A stretch of DNA of 64,000 nt from AAA164-E04 sp014239995 (GCA_029247315.1 JAQWLM010000121.1:35504-99503); one strand, 5' to 3'. Counted from the stretch's first letter, positions 35,238-44,505 are shown. Program-made: numbers and translations. Notes: generated by a model from the letters alone, not told the origin.

Positions 35238-36965
35238 TTAGGTGTATTTCAAAACTTCTTCAATGGAAGAATCACCATTAAAAATGCTACGCAAGCCATC
35301 GTCGCGCAGGGTAATCATTCCCTCCTCGACCGCTTTCTGTCGGACCACCACCGTGGGGGCACGCTCATTAATCAGCAACCGGGTTGCCTCCGAGACGACC
35401 AGCAATTCGTAAATACCCTTGCGCCCCTTGTAACCGGTATCATTGCAATCGCCACAACCTTCGCCATAGAAAAACTGTTTTTCACCAATATCCTGGGCTG
35501 ACAGGTTCAGCAACTCGAGCTGTTGGTCGGTTGGCTCAAAGGAGGTTTTACAGGAGCTACAGACCTTTCTGACCAATCGTTGCGCCAGCACACCCATGAG
35601 AGTGGATGAGATCAGGAATGGCTCTACCCCCATATCCACCAGTCGCGTAACTGCACCCGGAGCATCGTTGGTATGAAGGGTACTAAGCACCAGATGCCCC
35701 GTCAGTGAAGCCTGGATCGCAATCTGTGAGGTCTCCAAGTCTCGCATTTCTCCCACCATGATCACATCCGGATCCTGACGCAGAAATGCGCGGAGCGCCT
35801 TGGCAAAGGTCATACCCACGGACTCCTTTACCGGAACCTGCATGATACCCTCGATATCAAACTCGACCGGATCCTCAACTGTCAGGAGCTTATCGTCTGT
35901 CTTGTTGATGCGCCGCAGACAGGAGTAGAGTGTCGTTGTCTTGCCACAGCCCGTAGGCCCCGTCACCACAAAGATACCGTTGGGCTGAACAATCGCCTGC
36001 TTGACGTAGTCCATGATGGAATCCGGAAAACCCAGACTCTCCAGTTCAAGGCTGACTGCCGACCGGTCCAGGACACGCAGCACCACGGATTCGCCAAATT
36101 GGGTGGGAAGCGTGGAGAGACGCAGGTCGACCTGCCGTCCACCGATGTTGCAGGAGATACGTCCATCCTGTGGCAGGCGTCTCTCTGAAATATCGAGATT
36201 GGCCATGATTTTCAGACGAGAAGCCACGGGCATCGCCAGATGCAGGGGTGGAGGCGTCATCTCGTAAAGGGCACCATCCACGCGGTAACGAATCTTGAAT
36301 TCATCCTCAAAAGGTTCAAAGTGGATGTCACTGGCGCGGTCCTGCACGGCTTGCAGCAACACGAGATTCACAAACTTGATGATGGGCATGGAATCCTCAT
36401 CAGCGGTGAGATCCAGGGCACCGGCATCGACGACTTCACCGACTTCATCAGGGTTGATATCCGCCGTCGTTTCAATCTCACTCAGAATATCCGCAATCCC
36501 ACTCTCGATCTGGATGGAACTTCCACCACCGCCACCGTAAGCCTCCGCCAGGCATTTCTGAACCCCTGAAGGATCGGCGACCATGATCTGGATGGGAAAC
36601 GGGACAACATATCCCAATTCATCAATTTTGGAAGGATCCAGAGGGTCGACAAATGCCACCTGAAGCATCTCGTCCTGAAGCCCAAGGGGCACGCATTGAT
36701 GCGCGAGCGCAGTCTCGGCAGGAAGGATTTCCTTGAGTTCGTCGGTCACCATGCCCGCCTCAACCGGTATCACGGCCGCACCAAGGTAGTCCGCGATGAC
36801 CTGCAACACGGTATCCAGATCCATGTAACCGAGATCCTTGATGATCTGTATGGCCGGATTCTCGCTGCGGTTCAACTCCTCATTGATTTCCTCCAACTGA
36901 AGGTCATCAAGCATCTGTTGGTCCCTGAGCAGGCCTAGCAAAGGATTGGATATCGCGTCAGACAT
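35238..36965 (-). CDS. GspE/PilB-type extension ATPase (second copy)
   Basis: A 575-residue secretion ATPase that powers pilin assembly from the cytoplasmic face. The N-terminal MshEN-like domain (residues 1-150) is followed by the ATPase core with Walker A GPTGCGKTTTLYS near residue 336, the Asp box, and Walker B DPDVIMVGEMRDLET. STLHTNDAPGAVTRLVDMG is the normal His-box region. The zinc-binding tetracysteine motif typical of PilB/GspE is present as CSSC near residue 470 and CGDC about 40 residues later. It lies between pilT and the platform gene. Confidence 0.92.
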   Translation of the reverse strand: MSDAISNPLLGLLRDQQMLDDLQLEEINEELNRSENPAIQIIKDLGYMDLDTVLQVIADYLGAAVIPVEAGMVTDELKEILPAETALAHQCVPLGLQDEMLQVAFVDPLDPSKIDELGYVVPFPIQIMVADPSGVQKCLAEAYGGGGGSSIQIESGIADILSEIETTADINPDEVGEVVDAGALDLTADEDSMPIIKFVNLVLLQAVQDRASDIHFEPFEDEFKIRYRVDGALYEMTPPPLHLAMPVASRLKIMANLDISERRLPQDGRISCNIGGRQVDLRLSTLPTQFGESVVLRVLDRSAVSLELESLGFPDSIMDYVKQAIVQPNGIFVVTGPTGCGKTTTLYSCLRRINKTDDKLLTVEDPVEFDIEGIMQVPVKESVGMTFAKALRAFLRQDPDVIMVGEMRDLETSQIAIQASLTGHLVLSTLHTNDAPGAVTRLVDMGVEPFLISSTLMGVLAQRLVRKVCSSCKTSFEPTDQQLELLNLSAQDIGEKQFFYGEGCGDCNDTGYKGRKGIYELLVVSEATRLLINERAPTVVVRQKAVEEGMITLRDDGLRSIFNGDSSIEEVLKYT

Positions 36966-36998
36966 GGTTTTTTATTTTATGTTTCAAGTGACCGCCTT

Positions 36999-38102
36999 TT
37001 ATTGCTCCTGCGCTTCGGCAGCCGCACGCGCTTCGTGAATTTCCTGCAATTTGGCTAGAACGGTCGTTGGATCCTGGGATTTGGTAATCACCTGTTCCTC
37101 ATCAATGATCCCCTGTTCATATTTGTCCAGAAGATAACCATCGAGCGTCACCATCCCGTATTTGGCACCGGTCTGGATGTCAGAATTGATACGGAAAGTC
37201 TTGTTATCTCGTATCAGAGCAGCGACGGACGGCGTATTCACCATGATTTCAAAGACTGCCACGCGCCCGGGCTTGTCGGATCGAGGCAATAGCAGTTGCG
37301 AAATAACGGATTGCAATACTGTCGAGAGCTGAATGCGGATCATCTCCTGCTGGTTGGTCGGAAATGCATTGACAAGACGGTCGATGGTCTTGGCGGCACC
37401 GGTGGTGTGCAGCGTCCCAAAAACCAAGTGTCCCGTTTCTGCAGCCGTGATGGCAGCCTCGATAGTTTCAAGATCACGCATCTCACCTACAAGAATCACG
37501 TCAGGATCCTGACGCAGGGCCCGGCGAAGGGCCTCGGCAAAACTAGGCACATCGACGCCCACCTCGCGCTGGGTAATAATCGAGGCCTTGTGGTTGTGAT
37601 AATATTCGATGGGGTCCTCAACCGTGATCATGTGCACGTCATCGCGCTCGATGTTCATGATATTGAGCATTGAGGCCAATGTCGTACTTTTTCCGGAACC
37701 TGTGGGTCCAGTTACCAGGACGAGGCCACGTGGCTTGTAAAGCAACTCCTTGACGCTGGGAGGAATACCAATTTGCTCCATGGTCAGGAGCGTGCTGGGA
37801 ATCTGCCTGAGGACCATGGCGAAGTCGCCACGCTCCTTGAATACACTGACACGGAACCGCGCAGCGTCTCCAAAGGCAAACGCGAAGTCTGCGCCACCAT
37901 TTTCCCGCACCTGCTGGATATGATCTTCCGAAGAAATACTGCGCATCAATTCCTCACAATCATCTGCAGAAAGCGGAGGTCCTTCGACCTTGTGCAACGT
38001 GCCGTGAACACGGATTGCAGGAGGAATTTTATTCCGAACGTGCAAGTCTGATGCTCCCTCAGAGATCACCAGTTGCAATAGATCTGACATCGAGTAAGAC
38101 AT
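36999..38102 (-). CDS. pilT: Twitching-motility retraction ATPase PilT
   Basis: A 367-residue ATPase that disassembles type IV pili. The family's N-terminal phrase AIRVHG is seen, then Walker A GPTGSGKSTTLASM near residue 132 and Walker B DPDVILVGEMRDLET. The PilT-specific region GHLVFGTLHTTGAAKTIDRLVNAFP distinguishes it from PilB, and it lacks the zinc motif. The C-terminal EIMVNTPSVAALIRDNK also matches. PilT in the cluster indicates a retractable pilus rather than a pure type II secretion system, unless it serves another pilus. Confidence 0.93.
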   Translation of the reverse strand: MSYSMSDLLQLVISEGASDLHVRNKIPPAIRVHGTLHKVEGPPLSADDCEELMRSISSEDHIQQVRENGGADFAFAFGDAARFRVSVFKERGDFAMVLRQIPSTLLTMEQIGIPPSVKELLYKPRGLVLVTGPTGSGKSTTLASMLNIMNIERDDVHMITVEDPIEYYHNHKASIITQREVGVDVPSFAEALRRALRQDPDVILVGEMRDLETIEAAITAAETGHLVFGTLHTTGAAKTIDRLVNAFPTNQQEMIRIQLSTVLQSVISQLLLPRSDKPGRVAVFEIMVNTPSVAALIRDNKTFRINSDIQTGAKYGMVTLDGYLLDKYEQGIIDEEQVITKSQDPTTVLAKLQEIHEARAAAEAQEQ

Positions 38103-38225
38103 ATGTCGCTATGCGAATTTCATTCAATTTTGTAATCAGGGTAGGAACTCAAAAGGAACCCGACACGTTTTCCAAGCCTCTTTTTCACGAATCATCGGCA
38201 TGCAGGAGACCCGAAAACCATGGCA

Positions 38226-39932
38226 TCAGTCCATTGCGGTGGCGCGAATGACTTCCTCAGCAGTCGTCAAACCAGAAGTAACCTTACGCGCTCCATCCTC
38301 GCGAAGCGTTCTCATTCCCATTTCCCGAGCCCTTTTGCGCAATATCGAGGACGGCACTTTATCGTAAATCAGTTTCCTGGCTTCATCCTGCACCACAAAG
38401 ATTTCAAAGAGGCCAAATCGTCCTCGATGACCTGTGTCATTGCAGTGACCACAGCCCTTGCCCTTCTGATAGTTAGGTTCCTCCACGGCAGCAGGATCAA
38501 TGCCGATGGAACGAAGTTGGTTTTCGGTGTATTCATGTGGTCCCGTGCACTTTGGACATAATTTACGAACCAATCGCTGCGCCATCATTGCGCGCGTGGA
38601 AGATGCAACTAGAAAGGGCTTGATGCCAATATCGATCAAACGCGTCACGGCACTTGGGGCATCGTTCGTATGAAGAGTCGAAAAAACAAGATGCCCGGTA
38701 AGAGATGCATTGATGGCGATGGTCGCGGTCTCCATATCACGGATCTCTCCAAGCATGACCACGTTGGGAGATTGACGCAGCATCGAACGAAGGGCATGCG
38801 CAAAAGTCAAACCGACCGTTTCATTGACCTGCACCTGGTTGATACCTGCCAACACATATTCAACAGGATCCTCCACCGTGATGATCTTGCGATCAGGTCG
38901 GTTAATAAAGTTCAGGCAGGAGTAGAGGGTGGTTGTTTTACCAGAGCCAGTCGGGCCGGTGACCAGCAAGATACCATCAGGAAGTCCGATCAGTTTTTCG
39001 AAAATCTGCTGGTCGTCGGTAAAGAAACCCAATTGAGGAAGTCCAAGCTTGAGACCGTCCTTGTCCAGAATACGCATGACGATGCTCTCCCCATGCGTGG
39101 TAGGAACGGCAGAAACACGCAAATCAATGACTTTGTCGCCGACATCGCACTGGATACGACCATCCTGGGGGATACGTTTTTCCGATATTGACATATCGGA
39201 CTCAATCTTCAGACGCGCAATCACCGAGGGCTGAAGACTTTTGGGAGGGCTCTTAACAACGTGGCACACACCGTCAATGCGATATCGCACCCGGAAAGTA
39301 TGCTGCATGGGCTCCAGATGAATATCCGAAGCACGAGAGCGGTAGGCATCAATGATCAACTGATTGACGAGCTTGATGATGGGAGCATCCGCGGTAACCG
39401 CGGTTCCACTGTCCGCCTCCAGTGTCCCGAGTGAAGCAATCTCAACCTCACCCTCAGTGATGTCCTGAATCATTTTACTGACGGAGTCATCCTTGCTGGC
39501 GCGTCCACCATAATACCGGTTGATGGCATTCTGGATTTCCTTTTCACCAGCAACCCGCACCTCCACCTGTTTACCCAGAGCGACCTGCAAGCCGTCGATG
39601 GTTTCGAGATCCGTCGGATCGGCAATGGCCATGGTGACTGAATCATCCGAAACATAGACCGGAACAGCATTGAAACGCTTGACCACGTTGCGCGGCACGG
39701 CAGAGATGACATCGTCAGCGAGCTGAATCGCATCCAGCTCGATAATCTCCGCACCGGCCTGCGTGGCCTTTGCCATGGTGACGCTTTCCCCCATCAACTC
39801 ACCCTTGGCAACAAGGGTATCCAACACGCCGAGGTCATCGGTCACGTCACCACGCGCTTCATCGACTTGTTCTGGGCTAAGAAGGCCCATGTCAATCAGC
39901 GTATCTACTAAGTAGTCATCTTTTACAGCCAC
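38226..39932 (-). CDS. GspE/PilB-type extension ATPase (first copy)
   Basis: A 568-residue secretion ATPase paralogous to the product of 35238-36965. It begins at GTG (39932) with an MshEN-like N-terminal domain (LIDMGLLSPEQVDEA). The core has Walker A GPTGSGKTTTLYS near residue 326 and Walker B SPNVVMLGEIRDMET. The zinc motif CPKC is followed by CGHC. It is the first gene of the long minus-strand block and lies 123 bases before pilT. Having two PilB/GspE-type enzymes around PilT suggests two filaments or a division of labour between them. Confidence 0.92.
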   Translation of the reverse strand: MAVKDDYLVDTLIDMGLLSPEQVDEARGDVTDDLGVLDTLVAKGELMGESVTMAKATQAGAEIIELDAIQLADDVISAVPRNVVKRFNAVPVYVSDDSVTMAIADPTDLETIDGLQVALGKQVEVRVAGEKEIQNAINRYYGGRASKDDSVSKMIQDITEGEVEIASLGTLEADSGTAVTADAPIIKLVNQLIIDAYRSRASDIHLEPMQHTFRVRYRIDGVCHVVKSPPKSLQPSVIARLKIESDMSISEKRIPQDGRIQCDVGDKVIDLRVSAVPTTHGESIVMRILDKDGLKLGLPQLGFFTDDQQIFEKLIGLPDGILLVTGPTGSGKTTTLYSCLNFINRPDRKIITVEDPVEYVLAGINQVQVNETVGLTFAHALRSMLRQSPNVVMLGEIRDMETATIAINASLTGHLVFSTLHTNDAPSAVTRLIDIGIKPFLVASSTRAMMAQRLVRKLCPKCTGPHEYTENQLRSIGIDPAAVEEPNYQKGKGCGHCNDTGHRGRFGLFEIFVVQDEARKLIYDKVPSSILRKRAREMGMRTLREDGARKVTSGLTTAEEVIRATAMD

Positions 39933-40271
39933 AACAATCCTAATCAGTTAACTCGAAAGCCCCAAAATTGAGGACCCACACCTTGCAATAATCGCGGACC
40001 TCTTGTCAACGCACACATGTCAGGAGACAAACAATTATAAAAACCGTTACAAACAATCCTTCTTGCAGCCCTCGGCACTGAACCATGGCCAGATGTCAAT
40101 GCAGCATCTAAATTGTTGCCACCTAAGGCATCAAGGTGTTCCCTTGCGCATGGGGAAGGAAAGACTTTAGTGTTTCTTTCTGGGGCAGGGAAGAGTAAAA
40201 GAAGCGTGTGGATTGGGGAGGATGATCCCCTTCCAAAGAACGACGCAGGTGTGCAATCAAACGTGGCTAAT
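39933..40271. other. Divergent intergenic region between the pilus-type block and proC
   Basis: About 340 bases with no convincing gene. It must hold promoters for both directions. A TATAAT box on the minus strand at 40039-40034 has no good partner -35 box, and a TTGACA on the minus strand (40009-40004) has no matching -10 box. I therefore cannot assign either promoter. No -24/-12 element was seen. Confidence 0.35.
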
Positions 40272-41117
40272 ATGAATGATGCGTTAAAAATAGGATTTAT
40301 TGGTGCAGGCAAGATGGCGACATCACTCGCTGGAGGATTTGTTCAACAGAACAAGGTCAAGTCCAACCACCTGATAGCCAGCGACCCCTATCCGCAGGCA
40401 CGCGAGGCATTCAAGGGGGCAACTGGAGGGTCAGTCTCTGAAAACAATATCGATGTTTTATCAAGCTCCAGCTTTCTTTTCCTGGCAGTCAAGCCTGACA
40501 TGGTGGAGCAAGCGCTCCAGTCAATCCGCAATCACTGGAAGGAGGAGCAGTGCCTGATTTCCATCGTCGCAGGCGTTTCGATAGACCAATTGGCGCTTCA
40601 CCTCCCTGCCGAGGCACGTATCATCAGGGTTATGCCCAATACGCCGGCGCTGGTGGGAAGCTCCGCGTCCGCCTTCGCACGGGGTCCTCATGCCCTGGAT
40701 CATGACGCCCAGATCACACGCTCCCTGCTCGATGCCGTAGGCATCGCTGAGGAAGTTTCAGAAGGACTGATGGATGGCGTGACAGGCTTGAGCGGCAGCG
40801 GACCGGCCTATGGATATCAATTCATAGAGGCCCTCAGCGATGGAGGCGTGGCAGCAGGACTGCCACGCGAACTGGCGACCCGCCTGGCGGCCCAAACGGT
40901 ATTGGGAGCAGCCAAGATGGTTCTTGAAACAGGGATGCACCCCGGTCAACTCAAGGATATGGTGACGAGCCCGGGGGGAACGACCATCGACGGGATACAC
41001 GAACTTGAAAAGGGTGCCCTGCGGGCCACAGTCATCAACGCTGTAAGGGCTGCCAGTGCCAAGTCCAGAAAGCTGGGACGACGCGCCAAGCGCGCACATC
41101 GAACATCCGGTGTCTGA
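40272..41117 (+). CDS. proC: Pyrroline-5-carboxylate reductase
   Basis: ProC makes proline from pyrroline-5-carboxylate with NAD(P)H. The ATG at 40272 gives MNDALKIGFIGAGKMATSLAGG, so the dinucleotide-binding loop sits where it should. The longer frame from an upstream TTG adds about 50 residues unlike the family. Middle blocks are FLAVKPDMVEQAL and RVMPNTPALVGSSASAF. The C-terminal signature LSGSGPAYGYQFIEALSDGGV and the TSPGGTTIDGIHELE segment are intact. The next gene starts 5 bases after its stop. Confidence 0.94.
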   Translation: MNDALKIGFIGAGKMATSLAGGFVQQNKVKSNHLIASDPYPQAREAFKGATGGSVSENNIDVLSSSSFLFLAVKPDMVEQALQSIRNHWKEEQCLISIVAGVSIDQLALHLPAEARIIRVMPNTPALVGSSASAFARGPHALDHDAQITRSLLDAVGIAEEVSEGLMDGVTGLSGSGPAYGYQFIEALSDGGVAAGLPRELATRLAAQTVLGAAKMVLETGMHPGQLKDMVTSPGGTTIDGIHELEKGALRATVINAVRAASAKSRKLGRRAKRAHRTSGV

Positions 41118-41121
41118 ACTT

Positions 41122-42453
41122 ATGCAACTACCAGGCCCAAGCCCAAAACAGGCGAAGATTCTCTGGACAGCGGTAACCGGCTTGGCTGTTGCGGTCATTC
41201 TGGGGCTTGTCGGGGCCGTTTTCGCAGGTATCGGCTGGTTGGCCAACCAGCTTTCCTCGGTTTTGCTACCACTGGCGGTCGCTGGAATCATCGCCTACCT
41301 GCTGGATCCGGTTGTAGATTGGCTTCAAACGAAGGGAATCAAGCGCCCATGGGCCATTATCAGTGTTTTTGGGTTGGCCATTCTTCTGCAAGCGGGCTTT
41401 TTTGCAACGTTTGTTCCCTTATTGGTCAAGGACACTAAATTGCTGGCCGAATCGGTCCCGGAATACGGTGAAAAAATCAAGCAGAAATACGAGGCATTCA
41501 GCAGAACACATTCACTGGAGCAGTATGTCCCAGAGTCCATCAAGGACTACTTCCCGTGGTTGAGCAATGGAAAGCAAACCGCACCGATGCTGGAGGAGCG
41601 TAGCGCCCCTGTGGCATCAGACACTGATCTTACGGTATCGGTGCCGTCGAATCATCCATCCACAGTCGACACCAATACCCGCCAAGGGACCTCCCTGGAC
41701 CTCAATGCCGATCAAATCAGCAAGTTTGTGGATGCAATCTGGTCAGGGATCAGCAGCATCGGAAGATGGGCACGCACCCGTATCGAAAATGTAGCATCCA
41801 TGTTTGGCATGCTTGCAGGCTTTGCTCTTATACCCGTGTACGTGTTTTATTTTCTTTCCGAAAAATCCGGGATCAAAGACAACTGGACCCGCTACCTGCC
41901 GGTCCATGACTCATGGATCAAGGAAGAAATCGTTTTCGTACTCAAGTCCATCAACGATGCCTTGATTGTCTTTTTTCGAAGTCAAGTACTGGTAGCCATG
42001 TGTGTAGGGACCCTTCTGGTAGTCGGATTCTCCATCATCCAGTTACGATATGCCGTCCTTCTGGGTTTTATTGCGGGGGTTCTGGGGATTGTTCCTTATT
42101 TGGGCGTGATGCTCAGCATCGTTCCAGCCATGGCCATCTCCATTGTACAGGCAGATGGATGGCTGCACCCAATACTCACCTTGGGTATTTTCGCGCTCGT
42201 ACAGTTGGCCGAGGGGCTTTTTATCTCGCCAAAAATCATTGGAGACCGTGTCGGGATGCACCCATTAACTGTCATCATTGCCATCATGGTTGGCACGACA
42301 CTGATGGGGGGTATTATTGGCGGCGTTCTCGCCATTCCTCTGACTGCCGCACTGCGAACCGTCATGTTCCGTTACGTGTGGAAAAAACCTTTTGGCGGAG
42401 AAAGCGGCGAAATGGTGCACACAGAGAAACCGGAACCCGTGGAAAGCCAGTGA
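41122..42453 (+). CDS. AI-2E family transporter (PF01594-type permease)
   Basis: A polytopic membrane protein of 443 residues from the ATG at 41122, which comes 5 bases after the proC stop; the longer frame uses a GTG inside proC. The N-terminal helices (LAVAVILGLVGAVFAGIGWL and QLSSVLLPLAVAGIIAYLLDPVVDWL) and the late blocks GFIAGVLGIVPYLGVMLSIVPAM and LFISPKIIGDRVGMHPLTVIIAI are family hallmarks. A long soluble loop of about 150 residues lies between the third and fourth helices. The family exports diverse substrates; the name refers to one member and does not show quorum signalling here. Confidence 0.88.
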   Translation: MQLPGPSPKQAKILWTAVTGLAVAVILGLVGAVFAGIGWLANQLSSVLLPLAVAGIIAYLLDPVVDWLQTKGIKRPWAIISVFGLAILLQAGFFATFVPLLVKDTKLLAESVPEYGEKIKQKYEAFSRTHSLEQYVPESIKDYFPWLSNGKQTAPMLEERSAPVASDTDLTVSVPSNHPSTVDTNTRQGTSLDLNADQISKFVDAIWSGISSIGRWARTRIENVASMFGMLAGFALIPVYVFYFLSEKSGIKDNWTRYLPVHDSWIKEEIVFVLKSINDALIVFFRSQVLVAMCVGTLLVVGFSIIQLRYAVLLGFIAGVLGIVPYLGVMLSIVPAMAISIVQADGWLHPILTLGIFALVQLAEGLFISPKIIGDRVGMHPLTVIIAIMVGTTLMGGIIGGVLAIPLTAALRTVMFRYVWKKPFGGESGEMVHTEKPEPVESQ

Positions 42454-42459
42454 CATTCA

Positions 42460-43026
42460 TCACATCAAACGCACATCCACCGCGTCCATGCCCGCAGATT
42501 GAATGGCTTTCATGCCAAGATCAGTATCTTCAAAAGCACGACATTTGGCAGGAGACACTCGAATTCTTCTGGCCGCTTCCAGAAAGATGTCGGGAGCAGG
42601 TTTTTGTCGTGTGACATCCTGGCTCGTCACAACGGTCTCGAAAAAACGTAAGAGGTCCAATTGCTCCAGGATATCAGGTATGATGGGGCGGATACCACCC
42701 GTGGCGACTGCCATGGGCACGCGACCCTGCCATTCCCGCACGATAGCCACAACAGGCTCGATGGGCTTCACCTTATCAACGTAGGACAAAAAGGACTGTT
42801 CCTTTTCTTCAGCAACAGCGTTTACGTCCACCTCGACTCCCTGTTCCTGGCAGAGCATTTGCAGGATGTGTCCTGCGGGCACACCACCCAGGGCATAGAA
42901 TCGATCTTCAGTGAATACAAGTCCATGACGTCGAGTCACGGCGCTCCAGGCGTGCCAATGCACCGGCATGGAGTCGATAAGAGTACCATCACAGTCAAAG
43001 ATTAAACCTTCAAAACCTGAACTCAC
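42460..43026 (-). CDS. HAD-superfamily phosphatase, beta-phosphoglucomutase-like
   Basis: A 188-residue HAD hydrolase. Motif I is FDCDGTLIDSMP near residue 10, with the two catalytic aspartates. Motif III lysine lies in KPAPDIFLEAARRI, and motif IV is FEDTDLGMKA. A small cap domain of the beta-phosphoglucomutase/YqaB type separates motifs I and III. The GTG start overlaps the prfA stop by four bases, so it is probably translationally coupled to prfA. Its substrate, probably a small sugar phosphate, is not evident. It ends 6 bases from the convergent permease gene. Confidence 0.88.
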   Translation of the reverse strand: MSSGFEGLIFDCDGTLIDSMPVHWHAWSAVTRRHGLVFTEDRFYALGGVPAGHILQMLCQEQGVEVDVNAVAEEKEQSFLSYVDKVKPIEPVVAIVREWQGRVPMAVATGGIRPIIPDILEQLDLLRFFETVVTSQDVTRQKPAPDIFLEAARRIRVSPAKCRAFEDTDLGMKAIQSAGMDAVDVRLM

Positions 43027-44102
43027 TGATGCATTTCCTTGAGTTTAGATTGAAGATCATGATGCATGAGAGGCTCAATCACACTATCCATGTCGCCTTC
43101 GATGAGGGAAGGCAGGCTGTAAAGAGTCAACTCAATACGATGATCGGTGACCCTGTTTTGAGGAAAATTGTAAGTGCGGATACGTTCATTGCGCTCACCC
43201 GTTCCAACCTGAGCTTTGCGCTGGGCGGCATACTTGGCATGTTCATCGGCTATTTTACGCTCAAGGAGTCTGGACCTCAGAACGGTCATGGCCTGTATTT
43301 TGTTTTGCTGCTGCGAGCGACCATCGGCACAGCGTACAATCAAACCACTTTCCCTGTGCTGGATTTGAACAGCTGAATCAGTGGTATTAACACCTTGACC
43401 ACCAGGGCCTGAGGCACGGCATACGGACACCTCAATATCATCAGGTTTGATCTCCACATCAACCTCTTCGGCCTCTGGGAGGACTGCAACCGTGCAAGTA
43501 CTGGTGTGCACACGGCCTTGGGTCTCAGTTGCCGGAACACGCTGCACCCGATGCACTCCACTCTCATATTTCAAGCGCTTGAAGACATCTTCTCCCTTGA
43601 TGCTGAAAATGATTTCCTTAAAACCACCCAGGTCAGATGGGCTACTATCCATCACCTCCAGTTTCCAGTGTCTGAGTTCGGCATAACGATGCAGCATACG
43701 GAAAAGGTCTGCCGCGAAGAGTGCGGATTCAGACCCTCCTGCACCGGCACGAATTTCAACAATGGTATCACGGCTGTCTGTGGCGTCGGGCGGAACAATT
43801 CCGATCTGCAATTTCGAGTTCAATTCCTCAAACTGATGCTTGAGCGATTCCTGGTCTTCCTTGGCGAGCTGGGCGATATCAGAGTCGGCAGGCTCTGAGG
43901 CGATTAGGCCCTCATTCTCGCGCATCTCAGTCTCGACACTCTGGTATTGTTCACCAAGATTCGCCAATGCCTTGAGACGATTGTATTCTCTGGACATTTC
44001 CTGGGATTTTTTCTGGTCGTTGAAAACCGAAGGATCCCCCAAGGCCGCTTCAACTTCTGCAAGCCGTTTTTGAAATCGGTCGATGAATGCATGCAAGTCC
44101 AT
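43023..44102 (-). CDS. prfA: Peptide chain release factor 1
   Basis: RF1 reads UAA and UAG stop codons and triggers peptide release. The GGQ motif is present in SGPGGQGVNTTDS near residue 234. The stop-codon-reading tripeptide lies in RVPATETQGRVHTS as PAT, which marks RF1 rather than RF2. The 359-residue length is normal. A rho-independent terminator-like hairpin sits between rpmE and the prfA start codon and leaves only about 10 bases, so there is no room for a separate promoter. Expression probably relies on read-through. Confidence 0.95.
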   Translation of the reverse strand: MDLHAFIDRFQKRLAEVEAALGDPSVFNDQKKSQEMSREYNRLKALANLGEQYQSVETEMRENEGLIASEPADSDIAQLAKEDQESLKHQFEELNSKLQIGIVPPDATDSRDTIVEIRAGAGGSESALFAADLFRMLHRYAELRHWKLEVMDSSPSDLGGFKEIIFSIKGEDVFKRLKYESGVHRVQRVPATETQGRVHTSTCTVAVLPEAEEVDVEIKPDDIEVSVCRASGPGGQGVNTTDSAVQIQHRESGLIVRCADGRSQQQNKIQAMTVLRSRLLERKIADEHAKYAAQRKAQVGTGERNERIRTYNFPQNRVTDHRIELTLYSLPSLIEGDMDSVIEPLMHHDLQSKLKEMHQ

Positions 44103-44112
44103 GGGAAAATAG

Positions 44113-44155
44113 AAAAAGCCCGCAGGGGGTCCTCATTTGAGGATCACATGCGGGC
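44113..44155 (-). terminator. Strong rho-independent terminator between rpmE and prfA
   Basis: On the minus strand the arms GCCCGCA and TGCGGGC (44155-44149 and 44124-44118) enclose an inner stem TCCTC/GAGGA with an AAAT loop. They are followed directly by TTTTT (44117-44113). It starts 14 bases after the rpmE stop and ends 10 bases before the prfA start codon. Confidence 0.8.
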
Positions 44156-44169
44156 GGGAAAAACGAAGC

Positions 44170-44463
44170 TTATCGTTTACGCTTTTTGAAAGAAGCCGCC
44201 TTTTCCTGAGCTTGTTTCGTCTTGGCCAAACGCTGCTGAAACTTATCAACACGACCAGCTGTGTCCACGAACATTTGCTGCCCTGTGTAAAAAGGATGCG
44301 ATGCACTACTGATACCAAGAGCAACCAGAGGATATTCTTGACCATCCTCCCATTTGATCGTTTGTGTCGTACGTGCACAGGAGCGACTCAGGAAAGTGAA
44401 TCCTGAAGTCGTGTCCTTAAAAACCACCGGCCTGTAACTTTCCGGATGAATGTTGTTTTTCAT
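44170..44463 (-). CDS. rpmE2: 50S ribosomal protein L31 type B
   Basis: A 97-residue ribosomal protein from the ATG at 44463 (MKNNIHPESYRPVVFKD); an upstream in-frame start would add eight residues. The body (FLSRSCARTT, DGQEYPLVALGISSASHPFYTGQQMFVDTAGRVDKF) is the L31 fold. The CxxC pair of the zinc-binding type A form is absent, so this is the zinc-independent type B form. The C-terminus is basic (KKRKR). It lies upstream of prfA and has its own promoter candidate. Confidence 0.94.
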   Translation of the reverse strand: MKNNIHPESYRPVVFKDTTSGFTFLSRSCARTTQTIKWEDGQEYPLVALGISSASHPFYTGQQMFVDTAGRVDKFQQRLAKTKQAQEKAASFKKRKR

Positions 44464-44477
44464 AAATAAGACGGGCG

Positions 44478-44505
44478 AAATTACCACTCAGGGCAAGTTT
44501 GACAA
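44478..44505 (-). promoter_or_regulatory. Predicted sigma-70 promoter of rpmE2
   Basis: On the minus strand TTGTCA (44505-44500) and TAATTT (44483-44478) are separated by 16 bases, with the predicted start just upstream of the rpmE2 ATG at 44463. It is the only plausible promoter before rpmE2 and prfA. Confidence 0.45.

Noticed and set aside
40004..40039. TTGACA and TATAAT boxes on the minus strand upstream of the first PilB gene
   Set aside because: Neither box has a partner at a usable distance, so no promoter was assigned.
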